A DNA stretch of 64,000 nt from Clostridium sp. DSM 17811 (GTDB lineage Bacteria > Bacillota > Clostridia > Clostridiales > Clostridiaceae). Numbering within the stretch: position 1 is the first letter of the stretch; each line of letters opens with the position of its first letter. The stretch covers positions 186,001-250,000 of the forward strand of contig NZ_JAHLDU010000002.1 in assembly GCF_018861905.1 (NCBI RefSeq). The letters run 5' to 3'. The notes under the pieces are model-generated. The model was not told the DNA's origin. It saw nothing but the letters and a program-made list of their open reading frames with translations, and searched no databases. Position numbers and translations under genes: made by a program. Below are positions 34,003-42,882 of this stretch, in pieces.

Positions 34003-36354
34003 ATGGACTTTAGCATTATCTTAAATAGGTTTAAAAATGTAAAAAAGAAAGGTAAGGGATATATAGCTATTTGTCCTGCGCATCCAGATAAGGAGGCTAG
34101 TTTATCACTTTGGCATGATGAGAGAGAAGAAAAAACTGTTATGACATGTCATGCTGGTTGCGATATTGCTGACATTTTAGATGCAGCAGGACTAAAGATG
34201 AGTGATTTATTTGATAGACCATTACCTGATGGTGATTATGATAATAGATTTGAAAGAATATATCAGTATCGGAGTAGTGATAATAACGTTTTATTTGAGA
34301 AAGTGAGATTTAAAGCTACTGATGAAAAAAAGAAAAATTTTACTCAGAGAAGAAAAATAGGGGATGCCATTGTGTGGGGTTTGGATGGTGGCCTCCACTA
34401 TGAAACTTATCCAGGTAGTAATGAATGGACTAGAAATCTTGGTAAAAAGGTGGCCCCAAAAGAAAGAGACTTTGAAAGTTGTGAACCTGTTATATACAAT
34501 TTACCAATAATTTTAAAAGCTATAGCTGCAGGTGAAGAGGTTCATATTGCAGAGGGTGAGAAAGATGCGGACAACCTTACATCGCTGGGATTTCCTTGTT
34601 GTTGTAATTTTGATGGTGCATCTACTAGCAAACAAAAACCTAAGTGGAAGAAATCTTATAATGCAATATTTAAAGGCGCTAAGGTTGTAATATTCAATGA
34701 TAATGATGACCCAGGAATAACACATGCAAATTATATTGCTAAAGAGCTTTATGAGGTTGCCGAATATGTTAAACGTCCTGAGATACCAGGCATTTTAAAT
34801 AAAGAAGATATTACAGACTTTATAATAGCTGGCAATGGCAAAGAAGAAATATCAGAATTAATAAATTCTACATCATTTTATGAATATGATGATGCAGAGG
34901 AACAGAGCCTCATTAGCTTCAATTTTTCTGATGTTGGTAATGCTGAAAGGTTAATGGCCATATACGGTAAAAATATTAGATATAGTCCAATTCGAAAAAA
35001 TTGGTTTGAATGGTCAGGTAAGTGCTGGGAGTTCGACAGCAATGGTAAAATAGAAAATTTGTCAAGAAAAGTAATTAGAAGATTACAAGCTGAAGGTGAG
35101 GCAATTTCTTTAGATGGCCTAGAATATGAAGAGGAAAAGAAAAAAACTAAATTTAAAATTCAGATAAAAAGTTTTGTGTTAAGAAGTGAAAGTGATGGAA
35201 GACTTAAGGCAATGACTAATCAAGCCAAAACCTTTATTCCTTATATCTTAAAGGAAACCGATCAAAACGTGTATCTGATAAATTATAAAAATGGAACTTT
35301 AGATCTAAAAACTGGATTATTGAGAAAGTTTGACCGTAAAGATTATTTAACAAAAATAGTAAATTTAGAATATGATCCAAAGGCTCAATGCCCAAACTGG
35401 ATAGAATTTGTTAATAAGATATTCTTGGAGGATAAGGAATTAATAAACTACGTCCAAAAATCTATTGGTTATTCTATGACTGGAGATGCAAATTTGCAGT
35501 GCTTTTACATACTTCATGGTAAAGGGAGCAATGGTAAGGGCACATTTATTCAAGCTATAGAGCAATTGTTAGGTGCATATTATTCCACGTTGTCTCCTGA
35601 GAGTCTAATGGAAAGGACCGGGAATAATGAGGGAGCAAGAGAAGACTTGGCAAAACTTGAAGGCACTAGATTTGTTTGTGTTAATGAATGTGATGAGAAT
35701 AAGTATTTTGATGAAAATTTATTGAAAAGAATGAGTTCAGGAAGTAATGAAAAATTTACGGTAAGGAGAATGTATGAAAGTTATTTTGATTTACGACCTG
35801 AATTCAAAATGTGGATGACAACAAACGGACTTCCAAGGATTAAAGGAACTGACAAAGGTATTTGGAGAAGAATTAGAAAAATACCTTTTGAATATGATTT
35901 TGATTTAGATCCTACAAAAGATGTGAATTTTTATGAAGAAAAACTTGTACCAGAGCTTAGTGGTATTTTAAATTGGGCCTTAGAGGGTTGCTTAAGATGG
36001 CAGCAAGAAGGTATGAAAGTACCTAAAGCAGTTGAGGTAGAAATCGAAAAATACAAAACTGATATGGACCCCATTGTTAGGTTTATAGATGATTGTTGCA
36101 TCGTTAGCGAAACATGTAGAGCAAGGATACCAGAACTTTATGATGCATACGCCGACTGGTGCCATGAAAACAAAGAATATGTATTATCCTCAATTAAATT
36201 CTCCAAGAGGTTAGCAGATAAGGATTATAAGCAATCTAAGATTATGAGTAATAGATACTGGACTGGTATTGGGATTGCAGACGAGTCCCATCAAGTAGAA
36301 CTTGTTGAAGATAAAGATAATGTTTCTCCATTTTGGAATAATAAAGAACAATAG
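34003..36354 (+). CDS. Phage primase-helicase (P4/D5 type)
   Basis: 783 residues. The N-terminal CHC2-like zinc site is ICPAHPDKEASL and MTCHAGCD. A TOPRIM core follows with IAEGEKDADNL and VIFNDNDDPG. A D5-type region precedes an SF3 helicase with Walker A LHGKGSNGKGTF near residue 510 and RFVCVNECDE as Walker B. It should prime and unwind DNA at the phage origin. The 0.5 kb iteron-like region lies 1.7 kb downstream. It starts at an ATG after AGGTGGT. Confidence 0.92.
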   Translation: MDFSIILNRFKNVKKKGKGYIAICPAHPDKEASLSLWHDEREEKTVMTCHAGCDIADILDAAGLKMSDLFDRPLPDGDYDNRFERIYQYRSSDNNVLFEKVRFKATDEKKKNFTQRRKIGDAIVWGLDGGLHYETYPGSNEWTRNLGKKVAPKERDFESCEPVIYNLPIILKAIAAGEEVHIAEGEKDADNLTSLGFPCCCNFDGASTSKQKPKWKKSYNAIFKGAKVVIFNDNDDPGITHANYIAKELYEVAEYVKRPEIPGILNKEDITDFIIAGNGKEEISELINSTSFYEYDDAEEQSLISFNFSDVGNAERLMAIYGKNIRYSPIRKNWFEWSGKCWEFDSNGKIENLSRKVIRRLQAEGEAISLDGLEYEEEKKKTKFKIQIKSFVLRSESDGRLKAMTNQAKTFIPYILKETDQNVYLINYKNGTLDLKTGLLRKFDRKDYLTKIVNLEYDPKAQCPNWIEFVNKIFLEDKELINYVQKSIGYSMTGDANLQCFYILHGKGSNGKGTFIQAIEQLLGAYYSTLSPESLMERTGNNEGAREDLAKLEGTRFVCVNECDENKYFDENLLKRMSSGSNEKFTVRRMYESYFDLRPEFKMWMTTNGLPRIKGTDKGIWRRIRKIPFEYDFDLDPTKDVNFYEEKLVPELSGILNWALEGCLRWQQEGMKVPKAVEVEIEKYKTDMDPIVRFIDDCCIVSETCRARIPELYDAYADWCHENKEYVLSSIKFSKRLADKDYKQSKIMSNRYWTGIGIADESHQVELVEDKDNVSPFWNNKEQ

Positions 36355-36390
36355 GTATTTTGAAAATGTAGACTTATGGGAGGTAGTGAA

Positions 36391-37074
36391 TTGGAAAGAC
36401 CAATATTATTTAATACAGCGATGGTACAGGCTATTATAGAAGACAGGAAAGTAAGTACAAGGAGACCAGTAAAGAGGACACCATCAAATGATGATCCGAG
36501 TGGATATGGTTTTTGGAAAGAATATAGTGAACGGGACAAGCGATGGTATGTAAAAGATTATACTCACTCTCCTATTTGGTGGACCTTAAGAGAATATATA
36601 AGTAAATTCAGCAAATATCATATTGGAGACACTATTTGGGTTAGAGAGACTTGGACTAATCTTCAAGCTCTTGATGATAATGAAAATTTTATTGATGGAA
36701 CTGAAAGATATTATTATCGTGCTGGGGATTGTCCTGAGTTTACTTATTATTTAAATGATGATGGCACATATCGTGATTCTCCAAAATGGAGCCCAAGCAT
36801 CCATATGCCACGAAAAGCAGCAAGAATATTTCTCAACATTACGGATGTAAGAATTGAAAGATTAAAGAATATTACAGAGCCAGAAGCTTTAAAAGAAGGT
36901 TTTGTATCAAGTGTTATATCGAATGCTAAAGGGGATGATTATACAGGGTTTTATGCCCATGAACATTTCATAGATACCTGGGATAAAACTTATGCTAAGA
37001 AAGGTAATGGATGGGATGATAACCCTTGGGTTTGGGTGATTGAGTTCGAGGCAGGTGATATAAATGAAAAATAA
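36391..37074 (+). CDS. Phage ASCH-like protein
   Basis: About 227 residues. The pattern RPILFNTAMVQAIIEDRKVS, GDTIWVRETW, SPSIHMPRKAARIFLNITDV and RIERLKNITEPEALKEG is shared by a widespread phage family sometimes called morphogenetic protein, related to ASCH/PUA-like folds that bind RNA or modified bases. Biological role unknown. TTG at 36391 follows GGGAGGT; the ATG at 36376 is part of that site. Confidence 0.8.
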   Translation: MERPILFNTAMVQAIIEDRKVSTRRPVKRTPSNDDPSGYGFWKEYSERDKRWYVKDYTHSPIWWTLREYISKFSKYHIGDTIWVRETWTNLQALDDNENFIDGTERYYYRAGDCPEFTYYLNDDGTYRDSPKWSPSIHMPRKAARIFLNITDVRIERLKNITEPEALKEGFVSSVISNAKGDDYTGFYAHEHFIDTWDKTYAKKGNGWDDNPWVWVIEFEAGDINEK

Positions 37075-37189
37075 AGTAAGAGTCTTCAAAGGTAAGCTAA
37101 GGGCTATAAAGCTGATATTTAAAGCAGATGTAATGGTTATAACAAATGATAATTATGGTGGAACACAAATAAATGTAAAAATCAATTAA
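37064..37189 (+). CDS. Small basic phage protein
   Basis: 41 residues (MKNKVRVFKGKLRAIKLIFK...), overlapping the previous gene's end by 11 bases with GCAGGTGATA as the ribosome site. Basic; no family recognised. Its tail is TNDNYGGTQINVKIN. Confidence 0.55.
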   Translation: MKNKVRVFKGKLRAIKLIFKADVMVITNDNYGGTQINVKIN

Positions 37190-37241
37190 CGCAAAACATG
37201 ATTATATATCGACATAACTAAAAAATTTAAAGAGGTGCAAA

Positions 37242-37817
37242 ATGAAAAAATATCAAAAGATAATAACGGGATTAGTATTATGCATAATGATGTCATTACC
37301 TTCGCAATTAGTAATAGCAAGGGGATCATCAAGTCATTCGAGTTCAGGAGGATTTCATTCCTCTTCAAGTTATCATTCATCAAGTAGCAGCTCTCATGTA
37401 AGTTCTACGCCAAAGAGTTCATCTTCAAGGAGTTCTGGATTTAAAAGTAGTAGTTATTCAAAAGCTAGCACACCTAAAAGCAGTAGTTATAAAAGCTCTA
37501 CACCTCATAATAGTACAAGTTCTACAACCTATAAAACGTATAACACATATAGGACCACACATATAAATACCAGTTATGTGCATCCGACTTATCACACTTA
37601 TTTTAAACCATCTTATTATAGTTTCGGCTCTAGCAATAACTTTTGGTCACATTACTGGATGTATCAGGCAATATCACAACATTCTATGTATCCCAATAAT
37701 ATTGTAACTGCTGGTCAGCCAAATACCTACTCAAGGGGGCACGATTTAGTAACAGTTATTATATTAATTATTATAGGATATGCAATTTATAAATTTGTAA
37801 GAAAGAAAAAATATTAA
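37242..37817 (+). CDS. Secreted Ser-rich membrane-anchored protein
   Basis: 191 residues. A signal peptide (about 1-28, ending VIARG) leads to a low-complexity Ser/Thr/Lys/His region (about 29-110) with a repeated SSSYK-S-TPK-like unit, a Tyr/His-rich part, and one membrane helix near the C-terminus (VTVIILIIIGYAIYKFV) followed by RKKK. So it is probably exported and anchored. It is an outlier in the replication module and could be lysogenic cargo or a surface-altering protein. The ATG follows AGAGGTGC. No homologue is recognised. Confidence 0.75.
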   Translation: MKKYQKIITGLVLCIMMSLPSQLVIARGSSSHSSSGGFHSSSSYHSSSSSSHVSSTPKSSSSRSSGFKSSSYSKASTPKSSSYKSSTPHNSTSSTTYKTYNTYRTTHINTSYVHPTYHTYFKPSYYSFGSSNNFWSHYWMYQAISQHSMYPNNIVTAGQPNTYSRGHDLVTVIILIIIGYAIYKFVRKKKY

Positions 37818-37882
37818 ATAGTATAAGTGAGAATACAAAAAACATTGTTAGTTAATATGATTATAATGCGAAGGAGGAAGTT

Positions 37883-38092
37883 ATGAATTTATTAGAAAAT
37901 TATTTAGTTGAAGTTGTAAAAATAGAACCACAATGTACTGAGGATTGGACAAAAGAAAATTGGGCAAAGGATAAAGAATGGAACTATATTACTGCAACGT
38001 TTAATTGCTATGGTAATAAAACAACACATAGGAGAGTTTATACCAAAACGGAATGGCAAAGCATTATAGACAAAGGTTATTACATGGGTTAG
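37883..38092 (+). CDS. Hypothetical phage protein
   Basis: 69 residues, rich in Trp and Lys (EDWTKENWAKDKEWNYITAT), no family recognised. The ATG follows AAGGAGGAAG. It is the last gene before the non-coding TAGGGACA region. Confidence 0.6.
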   Translation: MNLLENYLVEVVKIEPQCTEDWTKENWAKDKEWNYITATFNCYGNKTTHRRVYTKTEWQSIIDKGYYMG

Positions 38093-38218
38093 ATTGTCGA
38101 GGTACAAAAATAAATTGATAAAACATACGGTTTGAACCTGTGTAAATTTATAGATATAGGAAGTGAAAGTTTAATTTTCGTCAATATTGTGATATTTAAA
38201 GTCTTGTCAAATAATAAT

Positions 38219-38587
38219 TAGGGACAGGAATTAATTCTAAAAATATGATTAGGGAATTTAAAATATTCCAATATTTGCAATCAAGATAAAAAGTTAGGGA
38301 CAAGACTTGTTAAGTAGGGACATAAAAGGACAAGAAAAAGACAAGAATTGTTTAGCTTAAACCACTGGTTTTACTATGTTTATATATACTTAGGGACAAG
38401 AGGGACATAAATAATAAGTATATGTATATGGATAAATAACAAAAAACAATAAATATACACATAATACTCATGTATATATAAGTCTTTTTAATTCTTGTCC
38501 CTACCCCCTAAAAAACCATTGTAGCCTTAGAGCTGTCAGCGGTAGCAAGATTTCAATTTTTGTCCCTAGAGAAAAAAGATGTCCCTA
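38219..38587. repeat. TAGGGACA iteron-like array, candidate phage replication origin
   Basis: The non-coding stretch 38093-38607 holds TAGGGACA at 38219, 38295, 38315 and 38391, AGGGACA at 38401, and the inverted form TGTCCCTA at 38496, 38561 and 38580. Several extend to GGGACAAGA or TCTTGTCCC. Between the direct and inverted groups is a very AT-rich segment (about 38408-38490). Direct copies left, inverted copies right and an AT-rich middle fit an origin bound by an initiator. Being near the primase-helicase supports this; the function is inference. Confidence 0.65.
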
Positions 38588-38607
38588 ATGAAAAATGGAG
38601 GTATTTT

Positions 38608-38823
38608 ATGGAAAATATAACTGTTTTGAAGAAAAAATATAATGATCTTCTCCTGAGAGAGAAAAAAGCTTGCCTGTATTTAAATAATAAAAATATAAAA
38701 CTTGAGATTATAGTTAAAACATATATTCCAGAATATCAAAAAATAACTAAGGAGCTTAGTGAAATTGGAAAGCAAATTAAAGGTGCCAGTAAAGATGAAT
38801 TGCTAAATGGTTTTAAGATTTAA
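38608..38823 (+). CDS. Hypothetical phage protein
   Basis: 71 residues, helical, with coiled-coil tendency (ITVLKKKYNDLLLREKKACL). The ATG follows TGGAGGT; the longer frame from 38560 would run through the TGTCCCTA repeats and is rejected. Next gene 10 bases on. Confidence 0.65.
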   Translation: MENITVLKKKYNDLLLREKKACLYLNNKNIKLEIIVKTYIPEYQKITKELSEIGKQIKGASKDELLNGFKI

Positions 38824-38833
38824 GGAGGTCCAT

Positions 38834-38986
38834 ATGAAAAGAGATTTTAAGGATATGTACTTAGGCCGAATAGATCAAATTAAAATAGATATCAGAATTG
38901 CTGTAAATAAAAAGAACTGGACACTTAAAGCTAAACTTGAAGCAGAAAAGAAAATGGTTCAGGAACGTATCGATAAATTAGAATAA
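38834..38986 (+). CDS. Small phage protein
   Basis: 50 residues (MKRDFKDMYLGRIDQIKIDI...), helical and charged, behind a perfect AAGGAGGT. No family recognised. It sits in the short run of small genes before the late regulator. Confidence 0.6.
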   Translation: MKRDFKDMYLGRIDQIKIDIRIAVNKKNWTLKAKLEAEKKMVQERIDKLE

Positions 38987-39008
38987 AGCAAAACTGGGGA
39001 GGATAAAT

Positions 39009-39449
39009 TTGGATTATATAAGAGAGGCTATAGAGTTTTTAACTAATTATGATAATCTTAAAACGTCATTAATAAATCTTGAATTAGATATAAGAGAAAT
39101 TAAGGCAGACTTAAATGCTGGTCAAATCAAAGCTATTGAATATTCAGATATGCCATCAGGAGATAGTGCTCAGTTACCGGATGATAAACTAATAAATAAA
39201 ATGTATATGTTTCAAGTAAAGAAAAAAGAGTATTTTCTTACTAAGAAGACAATTAAGAAAATGGATCAGGTATTGGCTAGACTTCCGAGTGATGATGAAC
39301 GAATATTAAGGGCTTATTATATATTAGGGCTAAGAGAAGGTACATTGTTTAAACATACTTTCTGTTCTGAAAGAACTTTTTATAGAATGAAGACTCAGGC
39401 CATTAGGACATTTGCAATTCAATTACACGGAATAGATGCTATAAAGTAA
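39009..39449 (+). CDS. ArpU-like phage late transcription regulator
   Basis: 146 residues. The N-terminus is helical; the C-terminus has a sigma region 4-like HTH (LPSDDERILRAYYILGLREG, CSERTFYRMKTQAIRTFAIQ). ArpU/RinA-type proteins turn on the packaging and structural operon, and this gene stands directly before terminase small subunit as expected. It starts with TTG after GGGGAGGA. Confidence 0.78.
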   Translation: MDYIREAIEFLTNYDNLKTSLINLELDIREIKADLNAGQIKAIEYSDMPSGDSAQLPDDKLINKMYMFQVKKKEYFLTKKTIKKMDQVLARLPSDDERILRAYYILGLREGTLFKHTFCSERTFYRMKTQAIRTFAIQLHGIDAIK

Positions 39450-39518
39450 TGGCAGAAATGTGGCAGTAGATTTGACAGTATATAGTGTATAATAGAGTAT
39501 AACGATAGATAGTTAATT

Positions 39519-39549
39519 AAGGGGCACTGGTGTACAACTGGTGTCCTTT
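39519..39549. terminator. Hairpin between late regulator and terminase
   Basis: AAGGGGCAC pairs with GTGTCCTTT (two G-U pairs) around CTGGTGTACAACTG. It lies before the terminase small subunit gene. A similar hairpin with GGACACC/GGTGTCC occurs twice at 59.5 and 60.1 kb. Confidence 0.4.
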
Positions 39550-39585
39550 ACTTATTTAAGTGTAACCCACAAAGGAGATGATTAA

Positions 39586-39978
39586 ATGTTGGATGAGAGG
39601 CAGATAAGAGCGGTAGAAGCAAAGGCAAAAGGGTTCACAATCACAGATGTAGCAAAGGAAGCAGGAGTTAGTAGGAATACTGTTTATGAATGGATAAAAT
39701 TGGAAGAATTTAAGGCTGAGCTTAGCAGGTTTGAGCAGGACTTTTTATCTTCAACTAAACAGGCGGTCATCTCCTATGGACCTATAGTTGTAGAGGAACT
39801 TAAGAAGCTTGCTACTAAGGGTAAGAGTGAGAAGGTAAGGCTTGATGCACTCTCTAAGCTATTAGATAAGACTATGAGCAATGCCAATAAGATAGAGTTG
39901 AGTGACACCAGAGATACTAAGGACAATGTACCCGTTGACGTATTGGACAAAGAGATTGAAGAGTTCGATAATGAATAG
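39586..39978 (+). CDS. terS: Terminase small subunit
   Basis: 130 residues with an N-terminal HTH (GFTITDVAKEAGVSRNTVYE) of the phBC6A51 type, an oligomerisation helix region and an acidic tail. It recognises the packaging site and feeds DNA to TerL. The ATG follows AAGGAGATG. Unusually it is separated from terL by 1.2 kb holding small genes and a tRNA. Confidence 0.85.
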   Translation: MLDERQIRAVEAKAKGFTITDVAKEAGVSRNTVYEWIKLEEFKAELSRFEQDFLSSTKQAVISYGPIVVEELKKLATKGKSEKVRLDALSKLLDKTMSNANKIELSDTRDTKDNVPVDVLDKEIEEFDNE

Positions 39979-40308
39979 CGTATATGTTAATATATAGTTC
40001 ATAGTTAGTTAATATATAGTTCATAAATATACATAGTAATGTCGTCAATAATTAGTGTATATTGAATGAATGGCTATATGACTACGTTCATAGGTTTATC
40101 ATAACGTCGTGAAAACATTATTTCACGACATTAATTATTTGTTTGTATATCTGGGAGAGTTGAAATTATATTAGGGGGTACCCTTCTGTTTTTAGAAATT
40201 GTCAGGAGCCCCGGATTGGGCTATACAATTATTTATAATATTTTTATAACTCAAAGACAAATGCAATAATTATTTTTTATATTTTTTCTAAGGCAGGTGA
40301 TTCTAACA
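39979..40308. other. Non-coding gap after terS with repeats and a hairpin, possible packaging site
   Basis: No gene is seen. The sequence holds two copies of TTAATATATAGTTCATA (near 39989 and 40009), a perfect hairpin GTCGTGAAA/TTTCACGAC near 40108-40131, and a GC-richer block around GGGGGTACCC (40173-40182) and GGAGCCCCGG (40205-40214). Packaging sites are often next to terS, so a pac or cos element is possible (inference). Confidence 0.4.
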
Positions 40309-40440
40309 ATGTTTAATAGAACAGATGAATTATTAAAGAAAAAAGCAAAAATAGATTCTAAAATAAAGGAGAATCCATTGTCGCAATACACAACCTCAGA
40401 ATTAAAAAGAGAATTAAGAAGACGTAAGGCATTGCAATAA
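40309..40440 (+). CDS. Small basic phage protein
   Basis: 43 residues (MFNRTDELLKKKAKIDSKIK...), strongly basic end (RELRRRKALQ). GGCAGGTGA precedes the ATG. No family recognised. Confidence 0.5.
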   Translation: MFNRTDELLKKKAKIDSKIKENPLSQYTTSELKRELRRRKALQ

Positions 40441-40582
40441 TGAGATTTAATATTGATAGGTGTGGTATTAATCAGTTGATCCATATTAAGTGAAAACAAT
40501 ATAACTGGCAAGAGCACAATTGCTACTGTATGAGAGTTCTACCTATTAATTAAATATAGAACTAGATGAAGGCGGTGTTATT

Positions 40583-40789
40583 ATGAAAATTGAACAAGCA
40601 AAAGTTCTCGTACTAGATACACCAGTAACTGTAATTGACCCAAATACAAATACCGAAGTAGCTGGAACAGTCAAAGGTATATATGAAGACAAATTCGGTG
40701 TTATAACTGTTACTGCTTTATATCAAACACCCGCAACAACTCAATTTCAATTAAAAGATGTAAACCCTGAAGCTGTAGCAACTGTTTAA
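40583..40789 (+). CDS. Hypothetical phage protein
   Basis: 68 residues, beta-rich (VLVLDTPVTVIDPNTNTEVA, GVITVTALYQTPA). No family recognised. An AAGGCGGTG precedes the ATG. It lies 60 bases before the tRNA-Pro gene. Confidence 0.6.
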   Translation: MKIEQAKVLVLDTPVTVIDPNTNTEVAGTVKGIYEDKFGVITVTALYQTPATTQFQLKDVNPEAVATV

Positions 40790-40849
40790 TTAAAAAATAT
40801 TACGTGAAGGTTGTGAGTATACCGCGAAAGTAGGGAACTCTCACAGTAC

Positions 40850-40925
40850 CGGGGTGTAGCACAGTTGGGAGCGCGCATGTTTTGGGTACATGAGGTCGCA
40901 AGTTCGATTCTTGTCACCCCGACCA
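40850..40925 (+). tRNA. tRNA-Pro(UGG), prophage-encoded
   Basis: The acceptor stem CGGGGTG pairs with CACCCCG, and the gene carries its own CCA end. The anticodon arm CATGT-TTTGGGT-ACATG gives anticodon TGG. The T arm is GTTCGATTC within CAAG/CTTG pairs. The D arm (GCACAGTTGGGAGCGC) is slightly short but normal for phage tRNAs. It lies inside the prophage between terS and terL. Confidence 0.93.
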
Positions 40926-40958
40926 ATGACCAAATAATTAGCAAATGAGGTGAGGATA

Positions 40959-41150
40959 GTGAAAGTAAAACTATTAACTTACTGGAAAGATGAAAACCTA
41001 GAGTGCTGTTGTCCACTTAAAAATAAGTGTAACAAAAATCATGGGTGTGAGGAATTAGATTTTATAACAGATGATTCATTCAATGTAAATGAGTGTATGA
41101 AACATACAAGTTATAACAGAGTTAAAAGCAGAATGCAGCAAAGAAGATAA
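40959..41150 (+). CDS. Cys-rich small phage protein
   Basis: 63 residues with a cluster CCCPLKNKCNKNHGC and a further Cys (NECMKH), so a metal-binding knuckle is likely. GTG at 40959 follows GAGGTGA. It sits directly before terL. No family recognised. Confidence 0.6.
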   Translation: MKVKLLTYWKDENLECCCPLKNKCNKNHGCEELDFITDDSFNVNECMKHTSYNRVKSRMQQRR

Positions 41151-41164
41151 TTAGAGGTGATTAA

Positions 41165-42877
41165 ATGGATTATGATGAGGGCAAAGAAAATAGAAAGTTA
41201 TTGTATCTTGCACTTAAGAAATTTTATGGTTCTAAAAGAGCCGCGGAGCTAATGCATGAGAATAATGAAAAATTATTTGGATTTCACGAACTCGCTTGGG
41301 CAATTGGTAAGAGATCAATATCTTTTTTCTGTCAATACTTTCTTCAGGATACATTTACACCTAAGCCTGGTAATGTTGCTAGAGAATTAGCACCAATGCA
41401 TTATGAACTTTGGGAAGAGGCCGAGAATATATTTATTAAAGATAGATACGATAAATTTGCGGCAGCTGAACCCAGAGGATCTGCAAAGACTACAATATTA
41501 GATTTTGCGATAACAACCTGGCTTCATGCTTACGAAACATCACCTTACACACTTGTTTGTGGAAAGGTCGAACAGGATGCTACTGACTTTATATCAACAT
41601 CAAGGCAAGCCTTTGAAGAAAATCAATATATTATAAAAGCTTTTGGGAAATTAATTGATACTAGAAATTATACTGTAAATAAATTAGAACTTGAGCTTGC
41701 TAATCATACAAAGATACAGGCAATTTCTTCTACGAGCTCTATTCGTGGTAAAAAATATAAAAATGATAGGCCATTTTGTATTATAGCAGATGATTATCAA
41801 GGCAAAAGTGACATTATAACTTTTGAATCAAGAGAAAAGAAATATAGAACGTGGCAGGATGATGCAAAGTATGCAGGTGATGAAGCTGTTTATCGTGATG
41901 GCATTAAAATTAAGATGGCCACAAAATTTATTGTGCTAGGAACTATTCTCCACCGTGACTGTTTTATGTCTCGAATTTTAAAGAATAAAGAATATAAATG
42001 TATCGTCAGAAAAGCAGTCTTGGTTGATGATGTAGATAAACTTTATACTACAGGCTTATGGGAAAAATTCAAGAAAATATATTTTAGTGATATATATGAT
42101 AATTCCAAGGCGGCAGCATTAGAGTTTTATTATCAACATGAATCAGAAATGCAATATCCGATATCGTGGCCTGATAAATGGAATTGTGCAAAGCTTGCAA
42201 TAGATTATTATACTGATGAAATTGGATTTAAACAAGAATTACAAAATGACGCTTCTAAGATTGGAATTAAAAGCTTTAAATCCATAATAACTCAAACACC
42301 AGAACAAATTGAGGACCATACATTTATTAAAACAATGCTTTGTATGGATCCCGCAGGTACCGATAATAAAAATAAGAAAAAAGAAGATTTCTATGGATTT
42401 GTAGTTGGGTCTTTAGGTGATAACAATTTTAAATATGTTCGTAAAGGTGAAATATTAAAAATTGAGTTTGAGGGATATATGAAACACACACTTAAACTTT
42501 TAACTGACTATAAAGATATAACCCATATATGTATTGAAAAAAATACTTATTCTGGGGCTGATGTAGTTAAGATAAAGGAATTAATAGCCTTAGACGAGGT
42601 TCTTAAGTTAAGAGATTTCACTTATGTAAATGAAATGCAGCAAAAGAACAAAGATGAAAAGATTAATACTATAGTTTCTGACGTTAATAACGGTAGGATA
42701 ATATTTAATTCTGAAGATGTTCCATTCCAAGATCAAATAATGGATTTTGCAGGACAGAATTTTACAGAGCATGATGATGCACCGGATATAACCGCAGAAT
42801 TTGCAAATAGGATTAATGATATTAAAGTTTGTCAAAGAGTTACATCCATGGATAGACGTAAATTGTTTGGGAGGTGA
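41165..42877 (+). CDS. terL: Terminase large subunit
   Basis: 570 residues. The ATPase N-terminal part has the deviant Walker A PRGSAKTT and a Walker B-like CIIADDYQG; the C-terminal RNase H-like nuclease has LCMDPAGTD, ICIEKN and a late Asp (DAPDITAEFANR). It powers DNA packaging and cuts the concatemer. The ATG follows AGAGGTG; its stop overlaps the next frame's region. Confidence 0.93.
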   Translation: MDYDEGKENRKLLYLALKKFYGSKRAAELMHENNEKLFGFHELAWAIGKRSISFFCQYFLQDTFTPKPGNVARELAPMHYELWEEAENIFIKDRYDKFAAAEPRGSAKTTILDFAITTWLHAYETSPYTLVCGKVEQDATDFISTSRQAFEENQYIIKAFGKLIDTRNYTVNKLELELANHTKIQAISSTSSIRGKKYKNDRPFCIIADDYQGKSDIITFESREKKYRTWQDDAKYAGDEAVYRDGIKIKMATKFIVLGTILHRDCFMSRILKNKEYKCIVRKAVLVDDVDKLYTTGLWEKFKKIYFSDIYDNSKAAALEFYYQHESEMQYPISWPDKWNCAKLAIDYYTDEIGFKQELQNDASKIGIKSFKSIITQTPEQIEDHTFIKTMLCMDPAGTDNKNKKKEDFYGFVVGSLGDNNFKYVRKGEILKIEFEGYMKHTLKLLTDYKDITHICIEKNTYSGADVVKIKELIALDEVLKLRDFTYVNEMQQKNKDEKINTIVSDVNNGRIIFNSEDVPFQDQIMDFAGQNFTEHDDAPDITAEFANRINDIKVCQRVTSMDRRKLFGR

Positions 42878-42882
42878 TAAAA

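Noticed and set aside
38219-38587. TAGGGACA repeats as a CRISPR array
   Set aside because: The repeats are 8-14 bases, irregularly spaced and in both orientations.
39492-39512. TTGACA/TATAAT-like sequence before terS as a promoter
   Set aside because: The TTGACA at about 39472 and the best -10 are only 10 bases or 20 bases apart, outside the usual spacing; kept out of the feature list.
40786-41016. 76-codon minus-strand frame across the tRNA-Pro gene
   Set aside because: Antisense translation of a tRNA, with no independent support.
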